Positions 1 through 8,079 of a stretch of DNA of 64,000 nucleotides are shown piece by piece. Location: positions 211,497 through 275,496 of the forward strand of contig NZ_JAVHUY010000005.1 in NCBI RefSeq assembly GCF_031085175.1. Direction: 5' to 3'. The notes under the pieces were generated by a model, which did no database searches, was not told the DNA's origin, and was given only the letters and a program-made list of their open reading frames with translations. Position 1 is the first letter of the stretch; each line of letters begins with the position of its first letter. Made by a program: the position numbers and the translations under genes. The DNA is from Phytohabitans maris. Its GTDB lineage: Bacteria > Actinomycetota > Actinomycetes > Mycobacteriales > Micromonosporaceae.

Positions 1-873
1 GTCTTCGGCCTCTGGTACTCGGACAAGCTCTTCCAGACCAACGGCTGGGCCCCGCCGAAGACCTGGAGCGAGTTCACCGCGCTGCTCGACAAGGCCAAGG
101 CCGCGGGCAAGACCGGGTACGCCTACGCCGGTGCGAACGCCGCGTACTACCAGTACCTGGTGATCCTCACGACCGCCGCCAAGATCGGTGGGCCGGACGT
201 CCTCAAGAACATCGACAACCTCGAGGACGGTGCCTGGACCGCCGAGCCGGTCAAGCAGGCCGCGCAGATGTGGGGCGAGATCGGCGCCAAGTACATGAAC
301 AAGGCGCACCTCGGCCTGCAGCACACCGAGGTCCAGCTCCAGCAGAACCAGGACAAGGTGGTCTTCTACCCCTCCGGCTCCTGGCTGGAGAACGAGCAGG
401 CCAAGGACACCCCGGCCGGCTTCAACTACGCGGTCGTCCCGGTGCCGAGCGCCACCTCCTCGGACAAGCTGCCGCAGACGGCGATCTACGCGGCGGCCGG
501 TGAGATGTACTTCGTCGCCGCCAAGGGCAAGAACCCGCGCGGCGGCATGGAGTACCTGCGCCACATGCTCTCCAAGGAGGGCGCGAAGGGCTTCACCCAG
601 CTGACCAAGGTGCTCACGGTCGTGCAGGGCGCCACCGAGGGCCTCACCATCTCGCCCGGCCTCACCAGCAGCGAGGCGATGCTCAAGGCGGCCGGCAGCG
701 ACTACTTCGCGTACCGCTGGGACACCTGGTACAAGAAGATGGACGACGAGTGCCGGGCGGCCACCAACGAGCTGATGTTCAACGGTGGCGACGCCAACAA
801 GTTCGTGACCCGCATGCAGAAGGTCGCGGACGACGTGAAGAAGGACCCGTCCATCGAGAAGTTCAAGCGGTAA
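1..873 (+). CDS. ngcE: N-acetylglucosamine/chitobiose ABC transporter, substrate-binding protein (5'-truncated by window edge)
   Basis: The reading frame is open from base 1 and ends at the TAA at 871-873, giving the last 290 residues of an extracellular family-1 solute-binding protein. The signal peptide and lipobox lie outside the window. The visible part (tryptophan- and tyrosine-rich, with the phrases FYPSGSWLENE and WDTWYKKMDDE) matches the C-terminal lobe of NgcE, which captures N-acetylglucosamine and N,N'-diacetylchitobiose outside the membrane in actinomycetes. Two permease genes follow within 6 and 12 bases, the usual ngcEFG order. No ATPase gene is present; in actinomycetes such importers commonly share one encoded elsewhere. 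Substrate is inferred from family resemblance only; another amino sugar or oligosaccharide is possible. Confidence 0.85.
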   Translation, partial: VFGLWYSDKLFQTNGWAPPKTWSEFTALLDKAKAAGKTGYAYAGANAAYYQYLVILTTAAKIGGPDVLKNIDNLEDGAWTAEPVKQAAQMWGEIGAKYMNKAHLGLQHTEVQLQQNQDKVVFYPSGSWLENEQAKDTPAGFNYAVVPVPSATSSDKLPQTAIYAAAGEMYFVAAKGKNPRGGMEYLRHMLSKEGAKGFTQLTKVLTVVQGATEGLTISPGLTSSEAMLKAAGSDYFAYRWDTWYKKMDDECRAATNELMFNGGDANKFVTRMQKVADDVKKDPSIEKFKR

Positions 874-878
874 CCGTC

Positions 879-1790
879 ATGCGGCATGGCAGGTACCCGT
901 TCATCGTCGGCTTCCTGATCGCGCCGGTCACGATCTACGTGACCTTCGTGATCGCGCCCTACATCCAGGCCTTCTACCTGGCCTTGACCAACTGGCGCGG
1001 TGTCTCGGCCAACCCGAAGTTCATCGGGCTGGACAACTTCGAGCGGTTGCTGACCGACGACACCTTCTGGAAGGCCGTACGGCATCACGGCGTGCTGTTG
1101 CTTGTCCTGCCGCTGGTGGCCATCGCGATCGCCCTCGTGTTCGCGTTCCTGCTGAACGTGGGCGGAGGGTCCAAGGGTGGCGCGATGAGGGGGGTCTGGG
1201 GGTCGAGGTTCTACCGGATCGTGTTCTTCTTCCCCCAGGTCCTCGCCGTCGTCATCATCGCCGTGATCTTCCGGCGGGTGTACGCGCCGGACGAGACCGG
1301 ACTGGTCAACGGGCTGCTGGGCGTCGTCGGGATCGACCCGATCCCGATCATGGCGGACAAGAACATCGCGCTCTTCGCGATCATCGCGGTGCTCGTGTGG
1401 CAGGCGGTCGGCTTCTACGTGGTGCTCTTCTCGGCCGGCATGGCGTCGGTGCCGAAGGACATCTACGAGGCGGCGGTGCTCGACGGCGCCGGGCGGTCGA
1501 GCATGTTCTTCAAGGTGACGCTCCCCCTGCTCTGGGACACCCTCCAGGTCGCCTGGGTGTACCTCGGCATCGCGGCGTTCGACGCGTTCGCCATCGTCAA
1601 CGTCCTCTCGATCGAGCAGGGCGGCCCGGACGGCGCCACCACGGTGCTCGGCATGGAGATCTACCGCAACGCCTTCTCGTACTCGCAGTTCGGCTACGCC
1701 TCGGCCATGGGTGTGGCGCTCTTCTTCCTGACCATCACGTTCGCCGCGCTGACCCTGCGGGTGAGCCGGCGCGAGACGATCGAGCTCTAG
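879..1790 (+). CDS. ngcF: Sugar ABC transporter permease (NgcF-like)
   Basis: A 303-residue inner-membrane permease of the MalF type, part of an importer fed by the upstream binding protein. The ATG at 879 lies 6 bases after the ngcE stop. It begins MRHGRYPFIV, directly entering the first membrane segment, so an earlier in-frame start inside ngcE is unlikely. The cytoplasmic EAA loop that contacts the ATPase is visible near the C-terminal third (EAAVLDGAGRSSMFFKV). About six hydrophobic segments can be traced. It is co-transcribed with ngcE and ngcG, judging from the tight spacing. Confidence 0.88.
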   Translation: MRHGRYPFIVGFLIAPVTIYVTFVIAPYIQAFYLALTNWRGVSANPKFIGLDNFERLLTDDTFWKAVRHHGVLLLVLPLVAIAIALVFAFLLNVGGGSKGGAMRGVWGSRFYRIVFFFPQVLAVVIIAVIFRRVYAPDETGLVNGLLGVVGIDPIPIMADKNIALFAIIAVLVWQAVGFYVVLFSAGMASVPKDIYEAAVLDGAGRSSMFFKVTLPLLWDTLQVAWVYLGIAAFDAFAIVNVLSIEQGGPDGATTVLGMEIYRNAFSYSQFGYASAMGVALFFLTITFAALTLRVSRRETIEL

Positions 1791-1802
1791 GGGGTATCGA
1801 CA

Positions 1803-2726
1803 GTGGCACGCATCGACGCCCCGGCGCCCCCGCGGCGGGAGGGCCTGCCGCCGCGCGGCCACAGCGGGCCGGCTGGCGAGCGGCGCCGGGAGATCGGCCT
1901 GCTCAACAGCCTCGCGCACGTCGGGCTCGCGCTCTGGGCGATCATCATCATCGCCCCGTTGCTCTGGATGTTCCTCGCCTCGTTCAAGAGCAACACCGAG
2001 ATGTACCTGGGCAACCCGTTCAGCCTGCCGTCGTCGATCAACCTCGACAGCTACGTACGGGCGTGGAACGAGGCGCACGTCGGCCGGTACTTCCTCAACA
2101 GCGTCTTCGTGGTCGCGCTGAGCACGGCCGGCACCATGCTCTTCGGCTCCATGGCGGCGTACGTGCTGGCCCGGTACAAGTTCATCGGAAACCGGATCAT
2201 CTACTACCTGTTCGTCTCCGGGCTCGCGTTCCCCGTGTTCCTGGCGCTGGTGCCGCTCTTCCTCATCGTCAACAACATGGGGCTGCTCAACACGTTCACC
2301 GGCTTGATCCTGGTCTACATCGCGTACTCGCTGCCGTTCACCGTGTTCTTCCTGGCCGCGTTCTTCAAGACGCTGCCGAACTCGGTCGCGGAGGCCGCGG
2401 TGATGGACGGCGCGTCACACACGCGGCTGTTCTTCCAGGTGATGATGCCGATGGCGAGGCCGGCCCTGGTGAGCATCACGATCTTCAACATCATCGGGCA
2501 GTGGAACCAGTACCTGCTGCCGGTGGCGCTCATGCAGGGCGAGGGCGCCCAGGAGAAGTGGGTGCTGACCCAGGGCATCGCGAACATCTCGGTCCAGGCC
2601 GGCTACGAGGCCGACTGGGCGGCGATGTTCGCCGCGGTGACTCTCTCCATCCTGCCCATGATCATCATGTACGCCTTCTTCCAGCGCCAAATCCAAGCCG
2701 GCCTGACCGCCGGCGCCGTCAAGTAG
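1803..2726 (+). CDS. ngcG: Sugar ABC transporter permease (NgcG-like)
   Basis: A 307-residue MalG-type permease, the second membrane subunit of the amino-sugar importer. It starts at GTG 1803, 12 bases after ngcF, behind a GGGGT Shine-Dalgarno-like stretch. The first 30 residues are a charged, proline-rich cytosolic tail before the first membrane segment. The EAA motif (EAAVMDGASHTRLFFQV) lies about 100 residues before the end, and the protein finishes with the FFQRQIQAGLTAGAVK tail typical of MalG-type partners. A long hairpin (2739-2800) follows directly and probably ends the operon. Confidence 0.88.
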   Translation: MARIDAPAPPRREGLPPRGHSGPAGERRREIGLLNSLAHVGLALWAIIIIAPLLWMFLASFKSNTEMYLGNPFSLPSSINLDSYVRAWNEAHVGRYFLNSVFVVALSTAGTMLFGSMAAYVLARYKFIGNRIIYYLFVSGLAFPVFLALVPLFLIVNNMGLLNTFTGLILVYIAYSLPFTVFFLAAFFKTLPNSVAEAAVMDGASHTRLFFQVMMPMARPALVSITIFNIIGQWNQYLLPVALMQGEGAQEKWVLTQGIANISVQAGYEADWAAMFAAVTLSILPMIIMYAFFQRQIQAGLTAGAVK

Positions 2727-2738
2727 CCCCCATGCGGC

Positions 2739-2800
2739 GTTGATCAGGGACTTGGTGGGCGCGTCCTCCGGCGTGGCGCGGCACAAAGTCCCTGATCAAC
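2739..2800. terminator. Long inverted repeat after ngcG
   Basis: Arms at 2739-2757 and 2782-2800 pair over 19 positions with one mismatch; the first 15 positions (GTTGATCAGGGACTT) are perfect. The loop is 24 bases. There is no T-run after it, as is usual for actinomycete intrinsic terminators. It sits between the ngcG stop and the next start, so it most likely stops the ngc transcript. It resembles three other strong hairpins in this window. Confidence 0.6.
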
Positions 2801-2828
2801 TGTCGGACGGCGGTGGCACACTGACCGC

Positions 2829-4361
2829 GTGGGGTGGTTGGCGCCGGATGGGCGGGTCGTGTGGGGCTCCACCGCCGCCGCCTATCCGGCGCTGCTGCGC
2901 GCCGGCACCCGGATCGAGCGCTGCCACGACGTCGAGCTGACCGAGGCGCTGCTGCTCGGCTACGCCGGGCAGTGGGGCGAGCCGCGCTCGCTCGCCGCGG
3001 CGCACGCCCGGCTGACCGGCGCGCCGGTGCCGCCCGACCCGCCGCCGCGCGCCGCCGCACCGCCCGGCGACGGTCAGGGCTCCCTCTTCGACGCGGTGGC
3101 GCCGCCCGACGACGACCCGGCCGTGCTCGCCGGGGTCTACCAGGACCAGTGCGCCCGGGTCGCGGCCACCGAGCACCCCGGCCGATTCCGCCTGCTGGTC
3201 GCCGCCGAGTCGGCCGGGGCGCTGGTCGCCGCCGAGATGGGCGCGGTCGGGCTGCCGTGGCGCGCCGACGTCCACGACAAGCTGCTGCACGAGCTGCTCG
3301 GCGAGCCGTCGCCGGTGGGCGGGCCACCCCGCCGCCTGGCCGAGCTCTCCGCCCGGATCGCCGAGGCGCTCGGCGTGCGGCAGCTGCATCCGGAGTCGCC
3401 ACACGAGGTGCTGCGCGCGTTCGCCCGGGCCGGCGTCCACCTGCCCAACACCCGGGCCTGGTCGCTGCGGGGCGTCGACCACCCGGCCGTGCCGCTGCTG
3501 CTGGAGCACAAGGAGCTGTACCGCATCTGGACCGCGCACGGCTGGGCCTGGCGCGACACGTGGGTCCACGATGGACGGTTCCGGCCCGAGTTCGTGCCGG
3601 CCGGGGTCGTCTCCGGCCGCTGGGCCACCCGCGGCGGCGGCGCGCTGCAGATCCCCAAGGTGGTGCGGCGCGCGGTCGTCGCCGACCCGGGCTGGAAGCT
3701 GGTGGTGGCCGACGCCGGGCAGCTCGAGCCCCGGGTGCTCGCCGCGGTCTCCGGCGACGAGCGCCTGGCCGCCGCGGCCGCCTCCGGCGACCTGTACTCC
3801 GCGCTGGCCGCCGACGCGTTCGGCGGCGACCGGGCCCGGGCCAAGGTGGCGCTGCTCGGCGCCATGTACGGCCAGACCGGCGGCGCAGCCGTCCCCGCCC
3901 TGGCCACGCTCAAGCGCAACTACCCGACCGCCTTCGAGTACGTGGAGGCGGCCGCCCGCACCGGCGAAGGCGGCGGCCTGGTCCGCTCCTGGCTGGGGCG
4001 CACCTGCCCGCCCCGCTCCGTCTCCGTCGCGCAGGAGGAACCCGGCGAGGGCGGCGGCGACGGGGCCCGGGCGCGGGCCCGTGGCCGGTTCACCCGCAAC
4101 TTCGTCATCCAGGCCACCGCCGCCGAGTGGGCGCTCACGCTGCTCGCCACGCTCCGCGGCCACCTCGCCGGCACCGGCGCCGACCTGGTCTTCTTCCAGC
4201 ACGACGAGGTGCTGGTGCACGCGCCGCGGGAGCGGGCCGCCGAGGTCGGCGAGGCGGTGCTCGCCGCCGCCACCCGCGCCGGCCAGCTGCTTTTCGGGGC
4301 CACCGCGGTGCGATTCCCTCTTGACGTGTCCGTCGTTGATTGTTACGCCGACGCCAAATGA
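2829..4361 (+). CDS. Small DNA polymerase A family protein (bifunctional 3'-5' exonuclease/DNA polymerase type)
   Basis: A 510-residue protein starting at GTG 2829. It lacks the 5'-nuclease domain of PolA and carries only a degraded exonuclease-like N-terminal part plus a family-A polymerase domain. Motif A is seen at about residue 295 (VVADAGQLEPR, the counterpart of DYSQIELR), motif B as KVALLGAMYGQTGG, and motif C as FFQHDEVLVH near residue 460. The catalytic aspartates of motifs A and C are therefore kept. Proteins of this build are annotated in actinobacteria as bifunctional 3'-5' exonuclease/DNA polymerase; their role, perhaps repair or gap filling, is not well defined. It stands alone between two unrelated units. 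Main doubt: whether the divergent N-terminus still has nuclease activity. Confidence 0.85.
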   Translation: MGWLAPDGRVVWGSTAAAYPALLRAGTRIERCHDVELTEALLLGYAGQWGEPRSLAAAHARLTGAPVPPDPPPRAAAPPGDGQGSLFDAVAPPDDDPAVLAGVYQDQCARVAATEHPGRFRLLVAAESAGALVAAEMGAVGLPWRADVHDKLLHELLGEPSPVGGPPRRLAELSARIAEALGVRQLHPESPHEVLRAFARAGVHLPNTRAWSLRGVDHPAVPLLLEHKELYRIWTAHGWAWRDTWVHDGRFRPEFVPAGVVSGRWATRGGGALQIPKVVRRAVVADPGWKLVVADAGQLEPRVLAAVSGDERLAAAAASGDLYSALAADAFGGDRARAKVALLGAMYGQTGGAAVPALATLKRNYPTAFEYVEAAARTGEGGGLVRSWLGRTCPPRSVSVAQEEPGEGGGDGARARARGRFTRNFVIQATAAEWALTLLATLRGHLAGTGADLVFFQHDEVLVHAPRERAAEVGEAVLAAATRAGQLLFGATAVRFPLDVSVVDCYADAK

Positions 4362-4424
4362 GACGCTCCGGGTCTTTCCCGGAGGAGGCGAAGCGCTCAG
4401 ACTTGACGCGGCACACCTGGGGGG

Positions 4425-5042
4425 GTGTACGCGATGACGACCGCGGGGATGGTCATCGCCGCCGGCGGGGGGCGCCGGATCGGCGGGCCGGAGGCACTAC
4501 TGCAACACGACGGCACACCGCTCGTCGACCGGGCGATCGAGACCGTGCGCGACGCCGGCTGCGAGCCGGTGGTCGTCGTGCTCGGCGCGGCCGCCGAGGA
4601 GATCCAGGCCGCGGCCGAGCTCAAGGGCGCGAGCGTGGTGGTCGACAAGGCCTGGGGCCGGGGCATGGGCAGCTCACTGCGCGTCGGGCTGACGGCCCTG
4701 ACCAGCACCGACGCCGACGCCGTCGTCGTGGTCCCGGTCGACATGCCGGGCGTGACGACCCATGCGGTACGCCGGGTGGCCGCCCTGCCGTACTCCGACG
4801 TGCTGGTCTGCGCCACCTACGAGGGCAGGCGCAGCTACCCGATGCTCTTCGGCCGCAAGCACTGGCCCGGCATCTCGACGGTCGCCCACGCCGACGCCGG
4901 TGCCCGGCCGTACCTGCTGGCCCACAAGCACGAGGTACTCGACGTCGCCTGCGACCGCATCGCGGACGGCGCGCGGCTGGAGAGCCCGGAGGTGGTGGCC
5001 GCGTTCAAGCTGACCATCCCCGCCCAGCGCGACCGGCGATAG
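4425..5042 (+). CDS. MobA-like nucleotidyltransferase family protein
   Basis: About 205 residues with a Rossmann-like nucleotidyltransferase fold. The N-terminal nucleotide-binding loop is visible as VIAAGGGRRIGGPEALL and a VPVDMPGV metal-binding aspartate segment sits near residue 105. This is the pattern of molybdenum-cofactor cytidylyl/guanylyltransferases (MobA/MocA type). GTG 4425 or ATG 4434 can serve as start; both follow a G-run, and the GTG is taken here. No other molybdenum gene is nearby, so the actual substrate (molybdopterin or a sugar phosphate) cannot be told from context. Confidence 0.8.
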   Translation: MYAMTTAGMVIAAGGGRRIGGPEALLQHDGTPLVDRAIETVRDAGCEPVVVVLGAAAEEIQAAAELKGASVVVDKAWGRGMGSSLRVGLTALTSTDADAVVVVPVDMPGVTTHAVRRVAALPYSDVLVCATYEGRRSYPMLFGRKHWPGISTVAHADAGARPYLLAHKHEVLDVACDRIADGARLESPEVVAAFKLTIPAQRDRR

Positions 5043-5084
5043 CCCACCTGTCGATTCCACCCACCCGCCGATCGTCATGAGGTC

Positions 5085-5423
5085 ATGAAGTACATCCTGC
5101 TGATCTGGGAACCCGACACCGACTGGCAGTCCGCGCCCAAGGAACACCTGGACGCCGCCCTGGCCGAGCACGGGGCGTTCACCCGCTACCTGGACGGACG
5201 CGGCATCGAGTGGAGCGGCGGCGCGCTGTCCGGCCAGGACACCGCCACCACGCTCCGCCCCGGCCCGGACGGCCCGGTGCCGACGGACGGCCCGTTCATC
5301 GAGCTCAAGGAGGGGATCGGCGGCTACTACGTGATCGACGTACCCGACCACGTCACGGCCGTGGAGGTGGCGCGCCACTGCCCCATCTCCTCGGCGACCG
5401 AGGTCCGCCCGATCTGGGGCTGA
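5085..5423 (+). CDS. YCII-related (DGPF) domain protein
   Basis: 112 residues, starting MKYILLIWEPD and carrying the GPFIELKEGIGGYYVID segment typical of the YCII/DGPF family of small dimeric alpha-beta proteins. Such genes often neighbour extracytoplasmic sigma factors, but none is found here. The biochemical role is unknown for most of the family. The ATG at 5085 lies 42 bases after the previous stop, so it may share that transcript. It ends 8 bases before the stop of the convergent gene on the minus strand. Confidence 0.8.
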   Translation: MKYILLIWEPDTDWQSAPKEHLDAALAEHGAFTRYLDGRGIEWSGGALSGQDTATTLRPGPDGPVPTDGPFIELKEGIGGYYVIDVPDHVTAVEVARHCPISSATEVRPIWG

Positions 5424-5431
5424 CCCGCCGG

Positions 5432-5971
5432 CTACGGCCGGCTCAGGCCGCCGACCCAGCTGCGCAGCCGCTGCCGGAGCGCGTCCGGCACGTCGACCGT
5501 CTCGACCCGCTGGGCGAGCACGTCCGGGTCGACGAGCCGGGCATCGACGAGCGCGTAGGCGAAGGCGTAGTCCTTTTCCCGGCCCGCGACCAGCTTCGAC
5601 ACGACGCAGTCGTGCGGGTCGAGCAGGTAGCCGCGGCCCGGGGCGGTGCTCGACGTCTGCACGAGGACGAGCCGGTCGCGCCACCCGGCGGGCAGGACCG
5701 CCGTGGACACGCTGACGCCTTGGGCGTAGTAACCGAACGTCTCGTGAAAAGCCGACAGCTCACCGATCGCCCCGTCGACCTGATCGGCCTTGCGGTCGTC
5801 GGGGTCGTCGAAGAAGGCGACGTCGACCTCGATCGAGGCGGTGGCGGCCGGCGGCAGGCGCTCCTCCGGGATCGCGCCGAGCACCGACTGGCTGCCGATG
5901 ACCAGCACATCCGGGTCGCCAGCGATCTGCGAAGCGGCCCGGAGCACGTGCTCCAGGTGCTCCCGCCTCAT
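5432..5971 (-). CDS. DUF6036-type nucleotidyltransferase, candidate toxin partner
   Basis: 179 residues beginning MRREHLEHVLRAA. The core VIGSQSVLGAI followed some 20 residues later by IEVDVAF gives the GS...DxD arrangement of the minimal nucleotidyltransferase fold, and the later stretch with HDCVVSKLVAGREKDYAF fits families annotated as DUF6036. The start codon overlaps the stop of the upstream gene in an ATGA (5968-5971), so translation is probably coupled. The partner encodes an excisionase-like DNA-binding protein. A two-gene unit of small DNA-binding protein plus nucleotidyltransferase resembles toxin-antitoxin pairs of the MNT/HEPN or AbiE kind. That function is inference. Confidence 0.7.
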   Translation of the reverse strand: MRREHLEHVLRAASQIAGDPDVLVIGSQSVLGAIPEERLPPAATASIEVDVAFFDDPDDRKADQVDGAIGELSAFHETFGYYAQGVSVSTAVLPAGWRDRLVLVQTSSTAPGRGYLLDPHDCVVSKLVAGREKDYAFAYALVDARLVDPDVLAQRVETVDVPDALRQRLRSWVGGLSRP

Positions 5972-6468
5972 GCCGCGTGGGTGCTGCGCCAGCGGTCGGC
6001 GAACGCCGCCAGCACCGCCCGGCGCTCCGGCTCCGGCAGGACGCCGGCGAACGGTGAGTTTTGCCGGAGCTCGATCGCCACCGGCGCCCGGGACACCAGC
6101 GTGTCGAGCACCGCCTCGACGCCGGCGTCCAGCACTTCCGCCCATCGATCGAGCCACCTGGCGGCCATCCCGTCGGGGTGGACCCGGCGCAGCCGCTCGA
6201 GGTTTGCCGATGCGCGGGCCAGGACCGCGTCGGGATCCTGGACGAGGCGGCCGGCCACCGCGCGGTGCAGCCACAGCGCCTTGAGCTGGTCGCGGGTCAG
6301 CTCCGGGCGCAGGACCGCCTCGACGTCGGCGCGATGCAGGCGGCGGTGGGCACCGACCTTGACGAACGGCAGCAGGCCACGCTCGCACATGTCGACGACG
6401 TGCTGGCGCGACGACCGCAGCAGCGCCGCCGCCTCGCTCGTTGTCAGCAGGTCCCCTTCCTGAACCAT
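5968..6468 (-). CDS. Excisionase-family helix-turn-helix protein, candidate antitoxin
   Basis: 166 residues. The first 55 form a MerR/excisionase-like winged HTH (LLTTSEAAALLRSSRQHVVD followed by GLLPFVKVGAHRRLHRADV). The remaining 110 residues are helical and rich in Arg, Leu and Ala, with no recognised domain. This is the upstream gene of a two-gene minus-strand unit overlapping the nucleotidyltransferase by 4 bases. The order, DNA-binding protein first and possible effector second, is that of many autoregulated toxin-antitoxin operons. The ATG at 6468 is the first good start after the intergenic space, which runs 47 bases from the next gene. Confidence 0.7.
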   Translation of the reverse strand: MVQEGDLLTTSEAAALLRSSRQHVVDMCERGLLPFVKVGAHRRLHRADVEAVLRPELTRDQLKALWLHRAVAGRLVQDPDAVLARASANLERLRRVHPDGMAARWLDRWAEVLDAGVEAVLDTLVSRAPVAIELRQNSPFAGVLPEPERRAVLAAFADRWRSTHAA

Positions 6469-6515
6469 GATCTCCAGGGTGCCTCACAAACACCAAAAAC
6501 GCAACGCCGCGGGGG

Positions 6516-7097
6516 TCAGGGGCGGTGGGCGATGTAGGCGGCGCCGCGGGGGGAGAGGCGGTAGCCGACCTCCAGGCTCTCGGTCAGGCCCAGCGCCTTC
6601 AGCTTGCGCACGTCCGCCTTGAAAGAGGGCACGTCGCGGCCGAGCGTGGCGGCCAGATCGCCGGCGCGTACGCCGGGGTGGTCGGCGATCGCGTGCAGGG
6701 CGGCCGCCGTCCAGGGGCCGCGGGTGCTGGCGTGGTCCAGGCGGGCCAGGCGCAGGTCGATGGCGGCCACACCCGCCTCGTCCAGGCGGTCGTCGGCGGC
6801 CAGCGCCGCCCGCGGGTCGGGGCCGTCGACGCGGCGCAGGCGGAGCAGGTACAGGTGGCCGTCGGCGGGGCCGTGCAGCTGGGCGAGGAGCGTGGCCACG
6901 CTCTCGAAGCCGGCCGCGCGGGCGTCGGCGGGGGTGAGGTCCTCCGGGCGTACCGGATCGGCTGCCGTCACCTCGACCAGGCCGGCGCCGGTCCGATAGG
7001 TCCGGCCGGCCACGACCTGGGGTCGCCGCCACCGGCGGAGGGCGGCGGTGATGGTGCCCTCCGCGATCCCGTCCCGCAGCCGCCGCTCAAACAGCAT
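6516..7097 (-). CDS. PUA/ASCH-like N-terminal domain protein with C-terminal winged helix
   Basis: 193 residues. The first 75 (LFERRLRDGI, RRWRRPQVVAGRTYRTGAG) look like an ASCH/PUA-type nucleic-acid-binding barrel. The last 70, ending RLSPRGAAYIAHRP, look like a winged helix with a C-terminal wing strand. No catalytic motif was recognised. Its first 11 bases overlap the end of the amidohydrolase gene upstream, so the two are probably one transcript together with the YdjM-like gene before it. The domain reading comes from eye comparison only. Confidence 0.6.
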   Translation of the reverse strand: MLFERRLRDGIAEGTITAALRRWRRPQVVAGRTYRTGAGLVEVTAADPVRPEDLTPADARAAGFESVATLLAQLHGPADGHLYLLRLRRVDGPDPRAALAADDRLDEAGVAAIDLRLARLDHASTRGPWTAAALHAIADHPGVRAGDLAATLGRDVPSFKADVRKLKALGLTESLEVGYRLSPRGAAYIAHRP

Positions 7098-8079
7098 CGG
7101 CGAACCGCCCCGTGAAGTTCTCCCAGCAGACCGCGCGCAGCCAGTCGTCGCCGAGGTCGAGGCGGGCGAGGCCGTCGAGCTGGTCGGCGTACTCGTAGGG
7201 GATGTTGGGGAAGTCGCTGCCGAGCAGCACCTTGCCGGCCAGGCCGAGCTCGCGCAGGCGCGGCCGCAGCGCGGCGGGGAAGGGTACGAACTGGTCGAAG
7301 AACGGGGTGAATGCCATCGTCGTGTCCAGCGCGACCCGCTCGTACGACTCGGCCAGCTCCAGGAACTCCGCGTAGTCCGGCGCGCCCATGTGCGCCACGA
7401 TCGCCGGCAGCCGCGGGTGGCGGGCGAGCAGGGCGGTGAACGGCGCGGGTCCGGTGTGCTCGGCGGCCACCGGCGCGTGCCCGGCGTGGACCACCACCGG
7501 TACCCCCGCCTCGGCCAGCAGCCCCCACACCGGGGTGAGTGCCGCGTCCAGCGGGTCGAAGCCGCCCACCTGTAGGTGCACCTTGAAGACCCGCGCTCCG
7601 GCGTCGAGCGCGGCCGTCACGTACTGCGTCACGCCGGGCTCTGGGTAGAACGTCGCCGACGGCAGACATCCCCGCGTGGCCCGGGCGAAGGCCAGCGTCC
7701 AGTCGTTGAGGTCGGCGGCCATGCCGGGCTTGTGCGCGTACGCCAGCGCGGTGAACGCCCGCACGCCGAGTTTCTCCAGGTGGGCGACGCGCTCCGGGTC
7801 CGGCCACCGGTAACGGATCGGCCACTCCACGCCGACCAGCGGGCCGGCCTCGTCGAAGTGCGCCCACACGCGGCGGAGCATCCGCGGCGGCAGGAAGTGC
7901 ACGTGCACGTCGGCCAGGCCGGGCAGGCCGAGGGCGCCCCAGAACCCCGGGACGGTGCCTGTCTCGCTCGCTCCGCTCGCTGGGCGTCCCGGGAAGCCGC
8001 CGCCATCCGGCCTCGTCGCTGCGCTCCTCGACCCGGATCCCGCCGGCCCAGGGACGGTGTCGTCACCGGAAACGTTCAC
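7087..8079 (-). CDS. Amidohydrolase-family protein (Amidohydro_2 type)
   Basis: 330 residues from GTG 8079. The metal-binding HVHF motif (LADVHVHFLPPRM) appears near residue 50 and a second histidine region (VVVHAGHAP) in the middle, as in ACMSD-like TIM-barrel metal hydrolases. The GTG overlaps the previous gene's stop as GTGA (8076-8079), supporting this start over upstream ones. Residues about 15-39 are encoded by low-complexity repeats (7961-8036) and look inserted: the conserved domain starts only afterwards. The substrate is unknown. Confidence 0.78.
   Translation of the reverse strand: MNVSGDDTVPGPAGSGSRSAATRPDGGGFPGRPASGASETGTVPGFWGALGLPGLADVHVHFLPPRMLRRVWAHFDEAGPLVGVEWPIRYRWPDPERVAHLEKLGVRAFTALAYAHKPGMAADLNDWTLAFARATRGCLPSATFYPEPGVTQYVTAALDAGARVFKVHLQVGGFDPLDAALTPVWGLLAEAGVPVVVHAGHAPVAAEHTGPAPFTALLARHPRLPAIVAHMGAPDYAEFLELAESYERVALDTTMAFTPFFDQFVPFPAALRPRLRELGLAGKVLLGSDFPNIPYEYADQLDGLARLDLGDDWLRAVCWENFTGRFADAV
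7961..8036. repeat. CGCTCGCT-type repeat elements inside the amidohydrolase N-terminus
   Basis: Two elements, 7961-7986 (core CGCTCGCTCCGCTCGCT) and 8011-8036 (core CGTCGCTGCGCTCCTCG), have the look of short dispersed repeats seen between genes in GC-rich genomes. Here they keep the reading frame and add about 25 Gly/Ser/Arg/Pro-rich residues before the first conserved motif. Confidence 0.45.
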
